From positions 186,001 through 250,000 of the forward strand of contig NZ_QGTL01000009.1 in the NCBI RefSeq assembly GCF_003182135.1: a stretch of DNA of 64,000 nucleotides. Reading direction: 5' to 3'. Made by a program: the position numbers and the translations under genes. Shown here piece by piece: positions 26,291 through 35,060 of the stretch (positions are counted from its first letter, which is position 1; each line of letters begins with the position of its first letter). Below the pieces are notes generated by a model. It did no database searches. It was not told the origin of the DNA and worked only from the letters and a program-made list of their open reading frames with translations. Origin of the DNA: Nocardia neocaledoniensis. Its GTDB lineage: Bacteria > Actinomycetota > Actinomycetes > Mycobacteriales > Mycobacteriaceae.

Positions 26291-26650
26291 GTGTTCCACG
26301 TCGAGCTGTCCACCGATTCCACCCAGCCGCCCTACGAGCAGCTGCGCATGGCCGTGATCGAGCAGGTCCGCGCGGGCACGCTCACCGCGGGCACCAAGAT
26401 CCCCACCGTCCGCGCCCTGGCCGCCGATCTCGGCATCGCCCCGAACACCGTCGCCCGGGCCTACCGCGAACTGGAGGCCGACGGCGTGCTCGAAACCCGG
26501 GGCCGCCAGGGCTCTTTCATCGCCTCCTCCGGCGATCCGACGCGCGACATCGCGGGCCGCGCCGCCGTCGACTACGTGGCGACCGTCCGGCGCCTCGGCC
26601 TCCCCGACTCCGACGCGCTCGAGTTCGTGCGTCGCGCGCTGGACAGCTAA
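26291..26650 (+). CDS. GntR-family regulator (YtrA type)
   Basis: A 119-residue protein with a GntR winged helix (PPYEQLRMAVIEQVRAGTL, KIPTVRALAADLGIAPNTVARAYRELEADG) and only a short C-terminal helix pair, the YtrA-like subtype that usually controls transporter operons. Its GTG begins right after the arcA stop. The stop TAA overlaps the convergent pmt stop codon on the other strand. Confidence 0.88.
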   Translation: MFHVELSTDSTQPPYEQLRMAVIEQVRAGTLTAGTKIPTVRALAADLGIAPNTVARAYRELEADGVLETRGRQGSFIASSGDPTRDIAGRAAVDYVATVRRLGLPDSDALEFVRRALDS

Positions 26651-28242
26651 CGCCAGCTCGGTAGCCAGAGGTGGTCCTGCCAGCTGGCCGGGGTGATGGG
26701 CTGGGCGGTGAGAATGGGCCAGAGCCAGACGAAGTTGGCGATGACCACGCCCAGATAGATGCTCACGATCAGCAGGCCGAGGGCATAGCGCTCGTTCACG
26801 GGCGCAGGTAGGTAGGTGCCGGTCGGGCTGCGCGGTATCCCCGCGGGTCTGGCCGAGCCGAGGATGTCGCCGAGGACCAGCGCGACACCCATCGCGAGGA
26901 AGGGCGCGAGCACGACCGCGTAGAAGAAATACATCTGCCGGTCCAGGGTGAGGAACCAGGGCAGCAGGCCCGCGCCGTAGCCGACCAGGACCGCGGCGTA
27001 GCGCCAGTCCTTGCGCACCACCGAGCGCCACAGCATCCACCCGAGGGCGGGCAGCGCGAGCCACCACAGCGCAGGCGTGCCGACGGCCATCATGGCCTTC
27101 ACGCACTGCGCTTCGCCGCAGCCGGTCACGGTGCCTTCGGCGTAGTAGTAGAGCATCGGGCGCAGACCCATCGGCCAGGTCCACGGCTTGGATTCCCACG
27201 GATGGTGATTGCCCGCCGAATTGGTGAGACTCGAATGGAAGTCCAGGGTTTCGCCCTGGTAGTACCAGAGCGAGCGCAGCGCGTCGGGCAGGAACGAGAA
27301 CGCCCCGCCCGCGCCGACCTGGTTGCCCACCGCGTACCGGTACACGCCGGTCTCGCTGGCGAACCACGCCCAGTACGAGGACAGATACACCACCAGCGGG
27401 ATCGCCACCAGCGCGTACAGGGCAGGCCCCACGTCCCGGACCAGCGTGCCCAGCCACGGCTTGCGCACCCCGTACGCGCGCCGCGCGCTCACGTCGAAAG
27501 CCACGCTGAGCAGGCCGAAGAACATGATGTAGTAGATGCCCGACCACTTGGTGCCGCACGCCAGCCCGAGCAGCACGCCCGCGCCGAAGCGCCACCAGCG
27601 CACGCCGAGTCGCGGTCCCCAGTCGGTGATGCCGATGCGCCCGGCCAGGTCGGCGGCGGCCATGCGCTCGCGGACCTCGTCACGGTCGACGATGAGACAG
27701 CCGAACGCGGCCGTCACCAGCAGGGCCATGAAGATGTCGAGCATGCCGATGCGGGAGGAGACGAAGGTCAGCCCGTCGGCGATGAGCAGGATGCCCGCGA
27801 AGGCGCCGATCAGGGTCGAGCGCGCCATGCGCCGCACGATCCGGATCACCAGGAGGACGAGCACCGTGCCCGCCAGTGCCGCCGTGCCGCGCCAGCCCCA
27901 GGCGTTGTAGCCGAACAGGGCCTCGCTGATCGCGATGAACTGCTTGCCGACCGGCGGATGCACGACCAGACCGTAGGCCGGGTTGTCCTCTACGCCGCCG
28001 CCGGTGACCATCTGCCAGGCCTGTGGCGCGTAGTGCTTCTCGTCGAAGACGGGCGTGCGGGCGTCGGTGGGGTAGTTCAGATTCACGAACCGGGTGATCG
28101 CCGCGATCAGGGTGAGCACGCCGGTGACGGCCCAGCCGCGCGCGGTGTCGAGCGGCCCGAAATCGGGGGAGGGGCGCAGCGGCGCCGGGGAGACCACTGC
28201 CGACACATGGCGCGTCGCGCGAGTTTCGCTCACCGGGATCAC
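26647..28242 (-). CDS. pmt: polyprenyl-phosphate-mannose protein O-mannosyltransferase
   Basis: A 531-residue membrane GT-C enzyme with about 10-12 transmembrane segments. The first external loop carries the catalytic Asp-Glu pair in PVFDEKHYAPQAW (about residues 67-68), and VVHPPVGKQF follows as in actinobacterial PMTs. It mannosylates Ser/Thr of Sec-exported proteins. It matches Rv1002c in order. The last bases overlap the convergent GntR gene. Confidence 0.92.
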   Translation of the reverse strand: MIPVSETRATRHVSAVVSPAPLRPSPDFGPLDTARGWAVTGVLTLIAAITRFVNLNYPTDARTPVFDEKHYAPQAWQMVTGGGVEDNPAYGLVVHPPVGKQFIAISEALFGYNAWGWRGTAALAGTVLVLLVIRIVRRMARSTLIGAFAGILLIADGLTFVSSRIGMLDIFMALLVTAAFGCLIVDRDEVRERMAAADLAGRIGITDWGPRLGVRWWRFGAGVLLGLACGTKWSGIYYIMFFGLLSVAFDVSARRAYGVRKPWLGTLVRDVGPALYALVAIPLVVYLSSYWAWFASETGVYRYAVGNQVGAGGAFSFLPDALRSLWYYQGETLDFHSSLTNSAGNHHPWESKPWTWPMGLRPMLYYYAEGTVTGCGEAQCVKAMMAVGTPALWWLALPALGWMLWRSVVRKDWRYAAVLVGYGAGLLPWFLTLDRQMYFFYAVVLAPFLAMGVALVLGDILGSARPAGIPRSPTGTYLPAPVNERYALGLLIVSIYLGVVIANFVWLWPILTAQPITPASWQDHLWLPSWR

Positions 28243-28293
28243 GCCCCGATCGTAGGCGGTGGCCCCGCCGATGTCCGAGCCGACACCATCGGG

Positions 28294-28863
28294 TCAGCTC
28301 GGCCGGGCCAGCCCGGCGATGAGCAGGGCGACCAGTGGGCGCGGGTCGTAGCGGGTGTCGGACTCGGCACCGATGCACAGGTTTCCGATGCCGCGCAGCA
28401 GTTGATAGGGGCCGAGGCCGGAGTCGATCTCGCCCGCCGCGACGGCCGCGTCGAGGAGCTCGGCGCAGACCGGGAGCAGGCGGTCCAGGAAGTAGGCGTG
28501 CAGGGTCTCGAAGCTGCCGGTGTCGTTGTGCAGGGCGGCGGCGAGGCCGTGCTTGGTGACCAGGAAGTCGACGAACAGGTCGACCCAGCGGCCCAGGGCG
28601 GCGTGCGGGGTCGGGCCTTCTTCCAGCAGCGCGGGCCCGGCCGCGGCGCAGGCGTCGACCTGGTGGCGGTAGACCGCGATGACGAGATCGGCCCTGGTCG
28701 GGAAGTGGCGGTAGATCGTGCCCATTCCCACGCCCGCCTCGGCGGCGATCTCGCGGACGGGTGCGTCGACGCCGGCGCGGACGAAGACCGCCGCGGCGGC
28801 GTCGAGCAGGGCCTGCTGGTTGCGGCGGGCGTCCTTGCGTTTGGGTGCGGGGTCGGTCACCAC
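28294..28863 (-). CDS. TetR-family repressor
   Basis: 189 residues from a GTG. The N-terminal helix-turn-helix reads VREIAAEAGVGMGTIYRHFPTRADLV. It is divergent from an alpha/beta hydrolase, and the intergenic DNA carries a long inverted repeat that is probably its operator, so it likely represses both itself and the hydrolase. The ligand is unknown. Confidence 0.9.
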   Translation of the reverse strand: MVTDPAPKRKDARRNQQALLDAAAAVFVRAGVDAPVREIAAEAGVGMGTIYRHFPTRADLVIAVYRHQVDACAAAGPALLEEGPTPHAALGRWVDLFVDFLVTKHGLAAALHNDTGSFETLHAYFLDRLLPVCAELLDAAVAAGEIDSGLGPYQLLRGIGNLCIGAESDTRYDPRPLVALLIAGLARPS

Positions 28864-28882
28864 GGTCCTTTCGGTTGCAAAG

Positions 28883-28921
28883 CGGAACAGTGCTCCGTAT
28901 CGTTAACGGAGCGTTGTTCCG
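28883..28921. promoter_or_regulatory. TetR operator (imperfect 16-bp inverted repeat)
   Basis: CGGAACAGTGCTCCGT (28883-28898) and ACGGAGCGTTGTTCCG (28906-28921) are complementary at 14 of 16 positions with a 7-base centre. Each half is itself a pseudo-palindrome of the form GGAxC-N3-GxTCC, which could hold two TetR dimers. It sits between the TetR and hydrolase starts. Confidence 0.7.
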
Positions 28922-28969
28922 GTTTGTTCATCATGGCAGATCCGGTGGCGCCCGACGAAAGGCACACCC

Positions 28970-29869
28970 ATGTCCTCCACGGTCATCTCCGTCAAACCCG
29001 TCGTCCTCGCCGCGCCCGGTCGCGGCACCGATCTCGCGGTGCGGGTCAGCGCGCCCGCGACCGGTACCGGACTGCCGGTCGTCGTGTTCTCGCACGGCTA
29101 CGGCTGGTCGATGGACGGGTACGCGCCGCTGGCCGACCACTGGGCGGCCGGCGGTTTCGTCGTCGTCCAGCCGACGCACCTGGATTCGCGGCGGCTCGGG
29201 ATTCCGGCGGAAGACCCGCGCACACCGCACATCTGGCGCCTCCGCGTCGACGATCTGCGCCGGGTGCTCGACGGACTCGCCGAGGTCGAAGCCGCCGTCC
29301 CCGGCCTGCGCGGGCGGGTCGACCACGAGCGCGTCGCTGTCGCGGGCCACTCCTGGGGCGCGCAAACGGCGAGTACCCTGCTCGGCGCGCGGGTCCTCGA
29401 CGCCGACGGCGAGCCCGGCGAGGACCTGTCCGATCCCCGCGTCCGCGCCGGCGTCCTCCTCGCGGTGACCGGCCTCGGCGACCAGCTCACCCCCTTCGCC
29501 GCCGAGCACTTCCCCTTCCTGCGACCGTTTTTCGCCCGCATGACCACGCCGGCGCTCGTTGTCGCCGGCGACAACGACCACTCCCACCTCTCCACCCGCG
29601 GCCCCGACTGGTTCACCGACGCCTACACCCACAGTCCCGGCGAGAAGTCCCTGCTCACGGTCTTCGGCGGCGAGCACTCCCTAGGTGGCATCGTCGGCTA
29701 CGAGGTCGCCGAAACCACCGACGAGAATCCGGCCCGCGTCGCGATGATCCAGGCCCTGACCACCGCTTATCTGCGCGGCGCGCTCGGCGTGGACGACACG
29801 GCCTGGAAGGAAGCGCGGGCCGCCCTCGACCAGGACCCAGCTGCGCTCGGTGCGGTGCGCAGCAAGTAA
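28970..29869 (+). CDS. alpha/beta hydrolase (chlorophyllase/PET-hydrolase-like fold)
   Basis: A 299-residue cytosolic hydrolase with the oxyanion segment VVVFSHGYGWSMDGYA, nucleophile motif GHSWGAQT (Ser near 127), a likely Asp in VVAGDNDHS, and a His in GGEHSLGG. There is no signal peptide. Its start is immediately right of the predicted TetR operator. The substrate is unknown. Confidence 0.82.
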   Translation: MSSTVISVKPVVLAAPGRGTDLAVRVSAPATGTGLPVVVFSHGYGWSMDGYAPLADHWAAGGFVVVQPTHLDSRRLGIPAEDPRTPHIWRLRVDDLRRVLDGLAEVEAAVPGLRGRVDHERVAVAGHSWGAQTASTLLGARVLDADGEPGEDLSDPRVRAGVLLAVTGLGDQLTPFAAEHFPFLRPFFARMTTPALVVAGDNDHSHLSTRGPDWFTDAYTHSPGEKSLLTVFGGEHSLGGIVGYEVAETTDENPARVAMIQALTTAYLRGALGVDDTAWKEARAALDQDPAALGAVRSK

Positions 29870-30060
29870 GCGGGCTCAGGTTCACTGGGACCTCGGGTGG
29901 TCGGCCGAGCTCGAGTGGGTCCGGCTGCGCTGGGTGCGATGCGCGGCAAGTAACTTGCGGGGGGAGTTGCGTTGGCAGCCTTGGGGTGGTCCGTGCTGTG
30001 ATGTGTGGGCAGGGCTTGAACGAGAACTGGCCTCGCTGGGTGCGGCGCGGCAAGGTGGCG
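29838..30060. repeat. repeats of the hydrolase 3' end
   Basis: The last 33 bases of the hydrolase gene including its TAA (29838-29870) recur at 29921-29953 with few differences, again ending GGCAAGTAA. A shorter, more diverged copy occurs around 30030-30060. The second copy retains the in-frame stop. Confidence 0.6.
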
Positions 30061-30438
30061 GGCGCGACGAGTCTCGTTGGGCCATGGTGTGACCGGTATG
30101 GGCTGCGACGTGCGCGCCTGACACGAACGAGACCGGCCGTGCGGTGTCCGCCAATTAGCAGGCGGAGATGACTCGCGCTGCTCGCGCTGGAGCGACCGGG
30201 ATGTTCCGCCGGTGCGGGCCGATGCGCCTTTGGGCGGAGTGTGGTGGCGCGGGCGTGCGGGCGCGGCCGTGTTCGGCGTCGATGGCGCGCGGCGGGGCTG
30301 GGCGCGCGGTGATCCGGGGTGGGCGGGTGGTGGGCGGGGTGGTGTTGGCTGGTGCTGACAGAATGGGTGGGCGCCACCATTTGGCATCGCGCCGCACGCT
30401 TCGGTGCGGCCGAACTTCCGGAGAGGCGGGATTCCACC
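29870..30438. other. gene-free stretch before rsmI
   Basis: About 570 bases with open frames only in compositionally biased, shadow-like form. Apart from the degenerate copies of the hydrolase 3' end described separately, I see no gene, RNA or terminator that can be supported. It must contain the rsmI promoter. Confidence 0.5.
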
Positions 30439-31266
30439 GTGTTGGTCCTGGCGGCAACCCCGATGGGCGATGTCGGCGACGCGTCCCAGCGTCTGCGTGA
30501 TGCGCTCGGCTCGGCCGATGTGGTCGCCGCGGAGGACACCCGGCGGACCAAGTCGCTCGCCAAGGCGCTCGGAGTCGAGATCACCGGCCGGGTCGTGAGT
30601 TTCTACGACCACGTCGAGACCGCGCGGATTCCGGCCCTGCTCGACGACATCGCCGCCGGGCTGACCGTGCTCCTGGTGACCGACGCGGGCATGCCGTCGG
30701 TCAGCGACCCCGGCTATCGCCTGGTCGCGGCGGCCGTCGAGCGCGATCTCCCGGTCACCTGCCTGCCCGGCCCCTCGGCCGTCACCACCGCGCTCGCCCT
30801 GTCCGGCCTGCCGGTCGAACGCTTCTGCTTCGACGGCTTCGCCCCGCGCAAGGGCGGCCCGCGCCGGGAATGGTTGCGCACCTTGGCCTCCGAGCAGCGC
30901 GCCTGCGTCTTCTTCGAGGCGCCGCACCGCCTGGCCGACTGCCTCGCCGACGCGGTCACCGTGCTCGGCCCCGATCGCCGCGCCGCCGTCTGCCGCGAAC
31001 TCACCAAGACCTATGAGGAGGTCGTGCGCGGCACCCTCGCCGAACTCGCCGCCTGGTCCGTCGAGGGAGCGAGAGGCGAGATCACCGTGGTCCTCGAAGG
31101 CGCCCAACCGGTTTCGGCCGACGCCGAAGACCTCGTCGGCGAGGTCGAAGCCCTGGTGTCCAGCGGCATGCGCCTCAAGGACGCCTGCGCCGAAGTCTCC
31201 GCCGCCCGAGGCGCCTCCCGCAAAGATCTCTACGAAGCAGTCCTCGCCGCCCGCTCGGCCGAGTAG
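30439..31266 (+). CDS. rsmI: 16S rRNA (cytidine(1402)-2'-O)-methyltransferase
   Basis: A 275-residue SAM-dependent enzyme. GTG 30439 gives the expected VLVLAATPMGDVGDAS start; the open frame upstream is not conserved-looking. Motifs are AAEDTRRT, VLLVTDAGMPSVSDPG (SAM site), LPGPSAVTTALALSGLP and FFEAPHRL. It methylates C1402 in the ribosomal P site. Order pmt-rsmI-metG is as in M. tuberculosis. Confidence 0.93.
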   Translation: MLVLAATPMGDVGDASQRLRDALGSADVVAAEDTRRTKSLAKALGVEITGRVVSFYDHVETARIPALLDDIAAGLTVLLVTDAGMPSVSDPGYRLVAAAVERDLPVTCLPGPSAVTTALALSGLPVERFCFDGFAPRKGGPRREWLRTLASEQRACVFFEAPHRLADCLADAVTVLGPDRRAAVCRELTKTYEEVVRGTLAELAAWSVEGARGEITVVLEGAQPVSADAEDLVGEVEALVSSGMRLKDACAEVSAARGASRKDLYEAVLAARSAE

Positions 31267-31301
31267 CGCGGCTGCGGCCCCCACGAAACGAGGGAGACCT
31301 C

Positions 31302-31439
31302 CCCAAGCGCACGTCGTCCATCGTCGTATTCGGCGTCACCGCGGCCGTGCTGGCCGTCGTCGGCGCCTCGGCCGTCTACTGGATCATCTGGGCCGCTGTC
31401 GTCTGCCTCGCGGCCGGCCTCTGGATCGTGCGGCGCTGA
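31302..31439 (+). other. hydrophobic open frame without a start codon
   Basis: This frame reads KRTSSIVVFGVTAAVLAVVG and then a second hydrophobic stretch ending GLWIVRR and TGA, like a small two-helix membrane protein. AGGGAG lies at 31291-31296 at ribosome-site distance, but the codon where a start is expected (31302-31304) is CCC and no ATG, GTG or TTG exists upstream. It may be a gene with a destroyed start or a sequence error. Confidence 0.35.
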
Positions 31440-31490
31440 TGCTCGAAGCGTTCATGGCATGGACCCGCGCGGTGGGGCATCATCGCGGGT

Positions 31491-32243
31491 ATGACCTCTT
31501 TGGACGCGAAGGCGAAGACTCTGCTCGAACTGCATCGGCCGGGGGACCCGGTGGTGCTGCCGACCGTGTGGGACGCTTGGTCGGCGAATCTCGCTGTGGC
31601 CGCTGGCTTTTCGGGGCTGACCATGGGGTCGCACCCGGTCGCCGATTCCGTGGGGCGTAGTGACGGGGAGGGGATGACGTTCGAGGAGTTGCTCGCTCGC
31701 GTCACCCAGGTGACCGGGGCCGTGGATGTGCCGGTGTCGGTCGACATCGAGTCCGGTTACGGGCAGGAGCCGGCGCGGCTCATCGAGGGCCTTCTCGAGG
31801 CCGGCGCGGTCGGACTCAATATCGAGGACACCGTGCACCTCGAGGGAAAGCGGCTTCGCAGTGCCGAGGAGCACGCCGACCTCGTGCGCGGTCTGCGCGC
31901 GGCGGCCGACGCGGCGGGCGTGCACGTGGTCGTCAACGCGCGCACCGACCTGTTCCTGCGCCAGGACGGCGACGAAGCCGATCGCGTGGATCGCGCGATC
32001 GCCCGGCTCACCCTTGCCGCCGAGGCGGGCGCCGACGTCCTGTACCCGGTGGGTCGGCACACCGACGAGGTCCAGCGCAGGCTCACCGCCGAACTGCCGC
32101 TGCCGGTCAACGCCATCGGCCAGCCGGGCACGCCGGCCAAGGAGCACTTCGCCGGCCTCGGCGTCGCCCGGATCAGCTTCGGTCCGTTCCTGCAGGCCGC
32201 CCTGGCCGCCGAGGCGACCAAGCTGCTCGAAGCCTGGAAGTAA
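31491..32243 (+). CDS. isocitrate lyase/PEP mutase family enzyme
   Basis: A 250-residue TIM-barrel protein. VLPTVWDAWSANLAVAAGF, the metal-binding strand VSVDIESGYG and GLNIEDTVH are typical of the PEP mutase/2-methylisocitrate lyase superfamily. It lacks the isocitrate lyase KKCGH loop, so it is more likely a C-C or P-C lyase/hydrolase of the smaller subfamily. A hairpin follows eight bases after the stop. Confidence 0.85.
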   Translation: MTSLDAKAKTLLELHRPGDPVVLPTVWDAWSANLAVAAGFSGLTMGSHPVADSVGRSDGEGMTFEELLARVTQVTGAVDVPVSVDIESGYGQEPARLIEGLLEAGAVGLNIEDTVHLEGKRLRSAEEHADLVRGLRAAADAAGVHVVVNARTDLFLRQDGDEADRVDRAIARLTLAAEAGADVLYPVGRHTDEVQRRLTAELPLPVNAIGQPGTPAKEHFAGLGVARISFGPFLQAALAAEATKLLEAWK

Positions 32244-32251
32244 CGAAAACG

Positions 32252-32284
32252 ACGGCGGGCGCCCCACGAAGGGACGCCCGCCGT
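32252..32284 (+). terminator. terminator hairpin after the PEP-mutase family gene
   Basis: ACGGCGGGCG (32252-32261) pairs perfectly with CGCCCGCCGT (32275-32284), with a further CCC/GGG inside. No U-tract is present. Confidence 0.65.
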
Positions 32285-32459
32285 TCGCATCGTCCGGCAT
32301 CCCGACGTACACGAGCACCGGCGAGCCGTCGGTGGTGGGCAGCCGCAACGGCAACCCCTTGTCGGCGTGCGCGTTCGTGTGGAGCCTCCACCACCCTGCT
32401 GCCGCGCTCTGTCGGCCTGTCCGTTGGGGCGCACGCGCGAACAGCCGTGCGCCGCAGCG

Positions 32460-34031
32460 CTATTCCTTGGGCTCGACGTAGCGCGGGAACACCGGCTCCG
32501 GCGCGGGGAGCGCGATGCCGGGCACCAGCGGAGTCGCGATATCGGCGAACGTCCGGCCCTCCTGCGCGAGCAGGTCCAGGATCTTGGCGGCCGAACCCGG
32601 CATCACCGGCTGCACCAGGATCGCGACGATGCGCACCACCTCGAGCGTGACGTACAGGACCGTGGCCATCCGGGCCAGGTCTTCCTCGGTGCCTGACTTG
32701 CGCAGCGCCCACGGCGCGTTGGCGGAGAAGTACCGGTTCGTCTCGCCGAGGGTCAGCCAGATGGCTTCCAGCGCGAGGTGCATCTGCTGGGTGTCGAACT
32801 CGGCGCGGCACTTGTCGAGCAGGGCGTTGGCGCGGTCGAGCAGGGCGCGGTCGTCCTCGGTGAACTCGCCCGGCGTCGGCGCCTTGGCCTCGCAGTTCTT
32901 GTTCACCATGGTGAGGCTGCGCTGCACCAGGTTGCCGAACTCGTTGGCCAGGTCGGCGTTGATCCGGCCGGCGATCGCGTCGTTGCTGTAGCTGCCGTCC
33001 TGGCCGTAGGAGATCTCCCGGAGCAGGAAGAAGCGCACCTGGTCGAGGCCGTAGGTGGACACCAGCGCGAGCGGGTCGACGACATTGCCCGTCGACTTCG
33101 ACATCTTCTCGCCCTTGTTGTACAGGAACCCGTGCACGAACACGCGCTGCGGCAGTTCGATGCCCGCCGACATCAGGAACGCGGGCCAGTACACGGTGTG
33201 GAACCGGGTGATGTCCTTGCCGATGATGTGCACGTTCGCCGGCCAGAACTTCTGGAACTTCGCCGAATCGGTGTCGGGGAAGCCCACACCGGTCAGGTAG
33301 TTGGTGAGCGCGTCGACCCACACGTACATGACGTGATCGGGGTGGCCGGGTACCGGCACGCCCCAGTCGAAGGTGGTGCGCGAGATCGACAGGTCCTTCA
33401 GCCCGGCCTTGACGTAGCTGACGATCTCGTTGCGCCGCGTCGCGGGCGCGATGAAATCGGGGTGCTCCTCGTAGAGGGCGAGCAGCTTGTCCTGGTACTC
33501 CGAGAGCTTGAAGAAGTAGTTCGACTCCTCGGTCCAGGTGACCGGGGTCTGTGACTCGGTGGACACGCGGGTGCCGTCGTCGAGGAGGGTGGTCTCCTCC
33601 TCGGTGTAGAACGCCTCGTCGCGCACCGAGTACCAGCCCGAGTAGTTGCCCAGGTAGATGTCGCCGTTGGCGAGCATCCGCTCCCAAATGGCGACGCTGG
33701 CGGCCTTGTGGTCCTCGTCGGTGGTGCGGATGAAGCGGTCGAAGGAGATGTCGAGCGCCTTGTCCATCGCCTCGAACACGTCGGAGTTGCGCGCCGCGAG
33801 CTCCTGCACCGGAATGCCCTCGGTGGCCGCGGTCTGCTGCATCTTCTGACCGTGCTCGTCGGTGCCGGTCATGAAGAACACGTCGTAGCCGTCGAGCCGC
33901 TTGAACCGGGCCAGCGCGTCGGTGGAGATGTACTCGTACGCGTGACCGATGTGCGGCGCACCGTTGGGGTACGCGATGGCCGTCGTGATGTAGAAGGCGG
34001 GCGCCTCGGCGCCGTCAGGTCGCTCGCTCAT
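32460..34031 (-). CDS. metG: methionyl-tRNA synthetase
   Basis: A 523-residue class I synthetase from ATG 34031 (MSERPDGAEAPAFYITTAIAY). The HIGH signature is PHIGHAYE at 27-30 and the KMSKS loop is EKMSKSTGN near 305. It is the short form without the C-terminal EMAP-like domain or zinc knuckle pair, as in M. tuberculosis MetS. It is divergent from tatD with only 22 bases between the chosen starts. Confidence 0.96.
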   Translation of the reverse strand: MSERPDGAEAPAFYITTAIAYPNGAPHIGHAYEYISTDALARFKRLDGYDVFFMTGTDEHGQKMQQTAATEGIPVQELAARNSDVFEAMDKALDISFDRFIRTTDEDHKAASVAIWERMLANGDIYLGNYSGWYSVRDEAFYTEEETTLLDDGTRVSTESQTPVTWTEESNYFFKLSEYQDKLLALYEEHPDFIAPATRRNEIVSYVKAGLKDLSISRTTFDWGVPVPGHPDHVMYVWVDALTNYLTGVGFPDTDSAKFQKFWPANVHIIGKDITRFHTVYWPAFLMSAGIELPQRVFVHGFLYNKGEKMSKSTGNVVDPLALVSTYGLDQVRFFLLREISYGQDGSYSNDAIAGRINADLANEFGNLVQRSLTMVNKNCEAKAPTPGEFTEDDRALLDRANALLDKCRAEFDTQQMHLALEAIWLTLGETNRYFSANAPWALRKSGTEEDLARMATVLYVTLEVVRIVAILVQPVMPGSAAKILDLLAQEGRTFADIATPLVPGIALPAPEPVFPRYVEPKE

Positions 34032-34053
34032 GATGGTCACTACTGTAATCCGC

Positions 34054-34887
34054 GTGGCAAACCAGAATCGTCCGGCTCCACCCCTTCCGTCGCCGCTCAC
34101 GCCGCTGATCGACGCGCACACCCATCTCGACGCCTGCGGCGCGACCGACGCCGCCTCGACCACCGCGATCGTGGATCGCGCCGCGTCGGTGGGCGTGGGA
34201 CACGTGGTGACCGTGGCCGACGACCTCGCCGCCGCGCAGTGGGCGGTCGAGGCCGCGCACTGGGATCCGCGCGTCTACGCGGCCGTCGCGCTGCACCCCA
34301 CCAGGGCGAACGCGCTGGACGACAAGGCGAAGGACGAGCTGGAGCGCCTGGCCGCCGATCCGCGCGTGGTCGCGGTCGGCGAGACCGGTCTCGACTACTA
34401 CTGGCCCGGCAAGCTCGACGGCTGCGCGGATGTCGAAACCCAGATCGAGGGCTTCCGCTGGCACATCGACCTGGCCAAACGCGTCCGCAAGCCGCTGATG
34501 ATCCACAACCGCGAGGCCGACCACGACCTGCTCACGGTCCTGCTCGACGAGGGCGCGCCGGACACGGTGATCTTCCACTGCTTCTCCTCCGACGCGACCA
34601 TGGCGCAGGCGTGCGTCGCGGAGGGCTACGTGCTCAGCTTCTCCGGCACGGTGAGTTTCAAGAACGCGCACGAACTGCGCGAGGCGGCCCAGCTCGTGCC
34701 CGACGACCAGATCCTGGTGGAGACGGACGCGCCGTACCTGACCCCGCACCCGTATCGGGGCGCGCCCAACGAGTCGTACTGCCTGCCGTACACGGTGCGG
34801 GCGCTGGCCGAAGCGCGCGAGCAGGACCCGGTGGAGCTGGCCGAGATCACGACAGCCAACGCGCGGCGGCTGTACCGCATCCGGTAG
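34054..34887 (+). CDS. tatD: TatD-family metal-dependent hydrolase
   Basis: 277 residues from GTG 34054 (ATG 34033 is in frame but nearly touches the metG start). Metal-binding residues are visible in PLIDAHTHLDA, VAVGETGLDYYW, LMIHNREADHD and FHCFSS, with ILVETDAPYLTP at the end. TatD enzymes are 3'-5' DNA exonucleases/deacylases. Upstream of rpfB as in M. tuberculosis. Confidence 0.93.
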   Translation: MANQNRPAPPLPSPLTPLIDAHTHLDACGATDAASTTAIVDRAASVGVGHVVTVADDLAAAQWAVEAAHWDPRVYAAVALHPTRANALDDKAKDELERLAADPRVVAVGETGLDYYWPGKLDGCADVETQIEGFRWHIDLAKRVRKPLMIHNREADHDLLTVLLDEGAPDTVIFHCFSSDATMAQACVAEGYVLSFSGTVSFKNAHELREAAQLVPDDQILVETDAPYLTPHPYRGAPNESYCLPYTVRALAEAREQDPVELAEITTANARRLYRIR

Positions 34888-35021
34888 TCCGTTTCGTCCG
34901 GTCGGCAGGGGGCTGGACGCTAAACGTGTTTCGGCTCACATTCGGCCGCTCGGTCCGTTATCTACCAGCGATGTCTATATCGAATCGTGACCTGCGATCC
35001 CGCTGATCGGGCGCATCGGTG

Positions 35022-35060
35022 TTGTCTGGCGCAAACCTTGTCGTTATCGTTCTGTAACCA
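35022..35060 (+). promoter_or_regulatory. predicted leaderless promoter of rpfB
   Basis: TTGTCT (35022-35027), a 17-base spacer and TATCGT (35045-35050) place the transcription start at or next to the A of the rpfB ATG (35060). No ribosome site exists before that ATG. Confidence 0.45.

Noticed and set aside
32285..32434. Minus-strand reading LRLPTTDGSPVLVYVGMPDD downstream of metG
   Set aside because: It looks protein-like for 30 residues, but has no start, ribosome site or family match, and runs antisense into the PEP-mutase gene.
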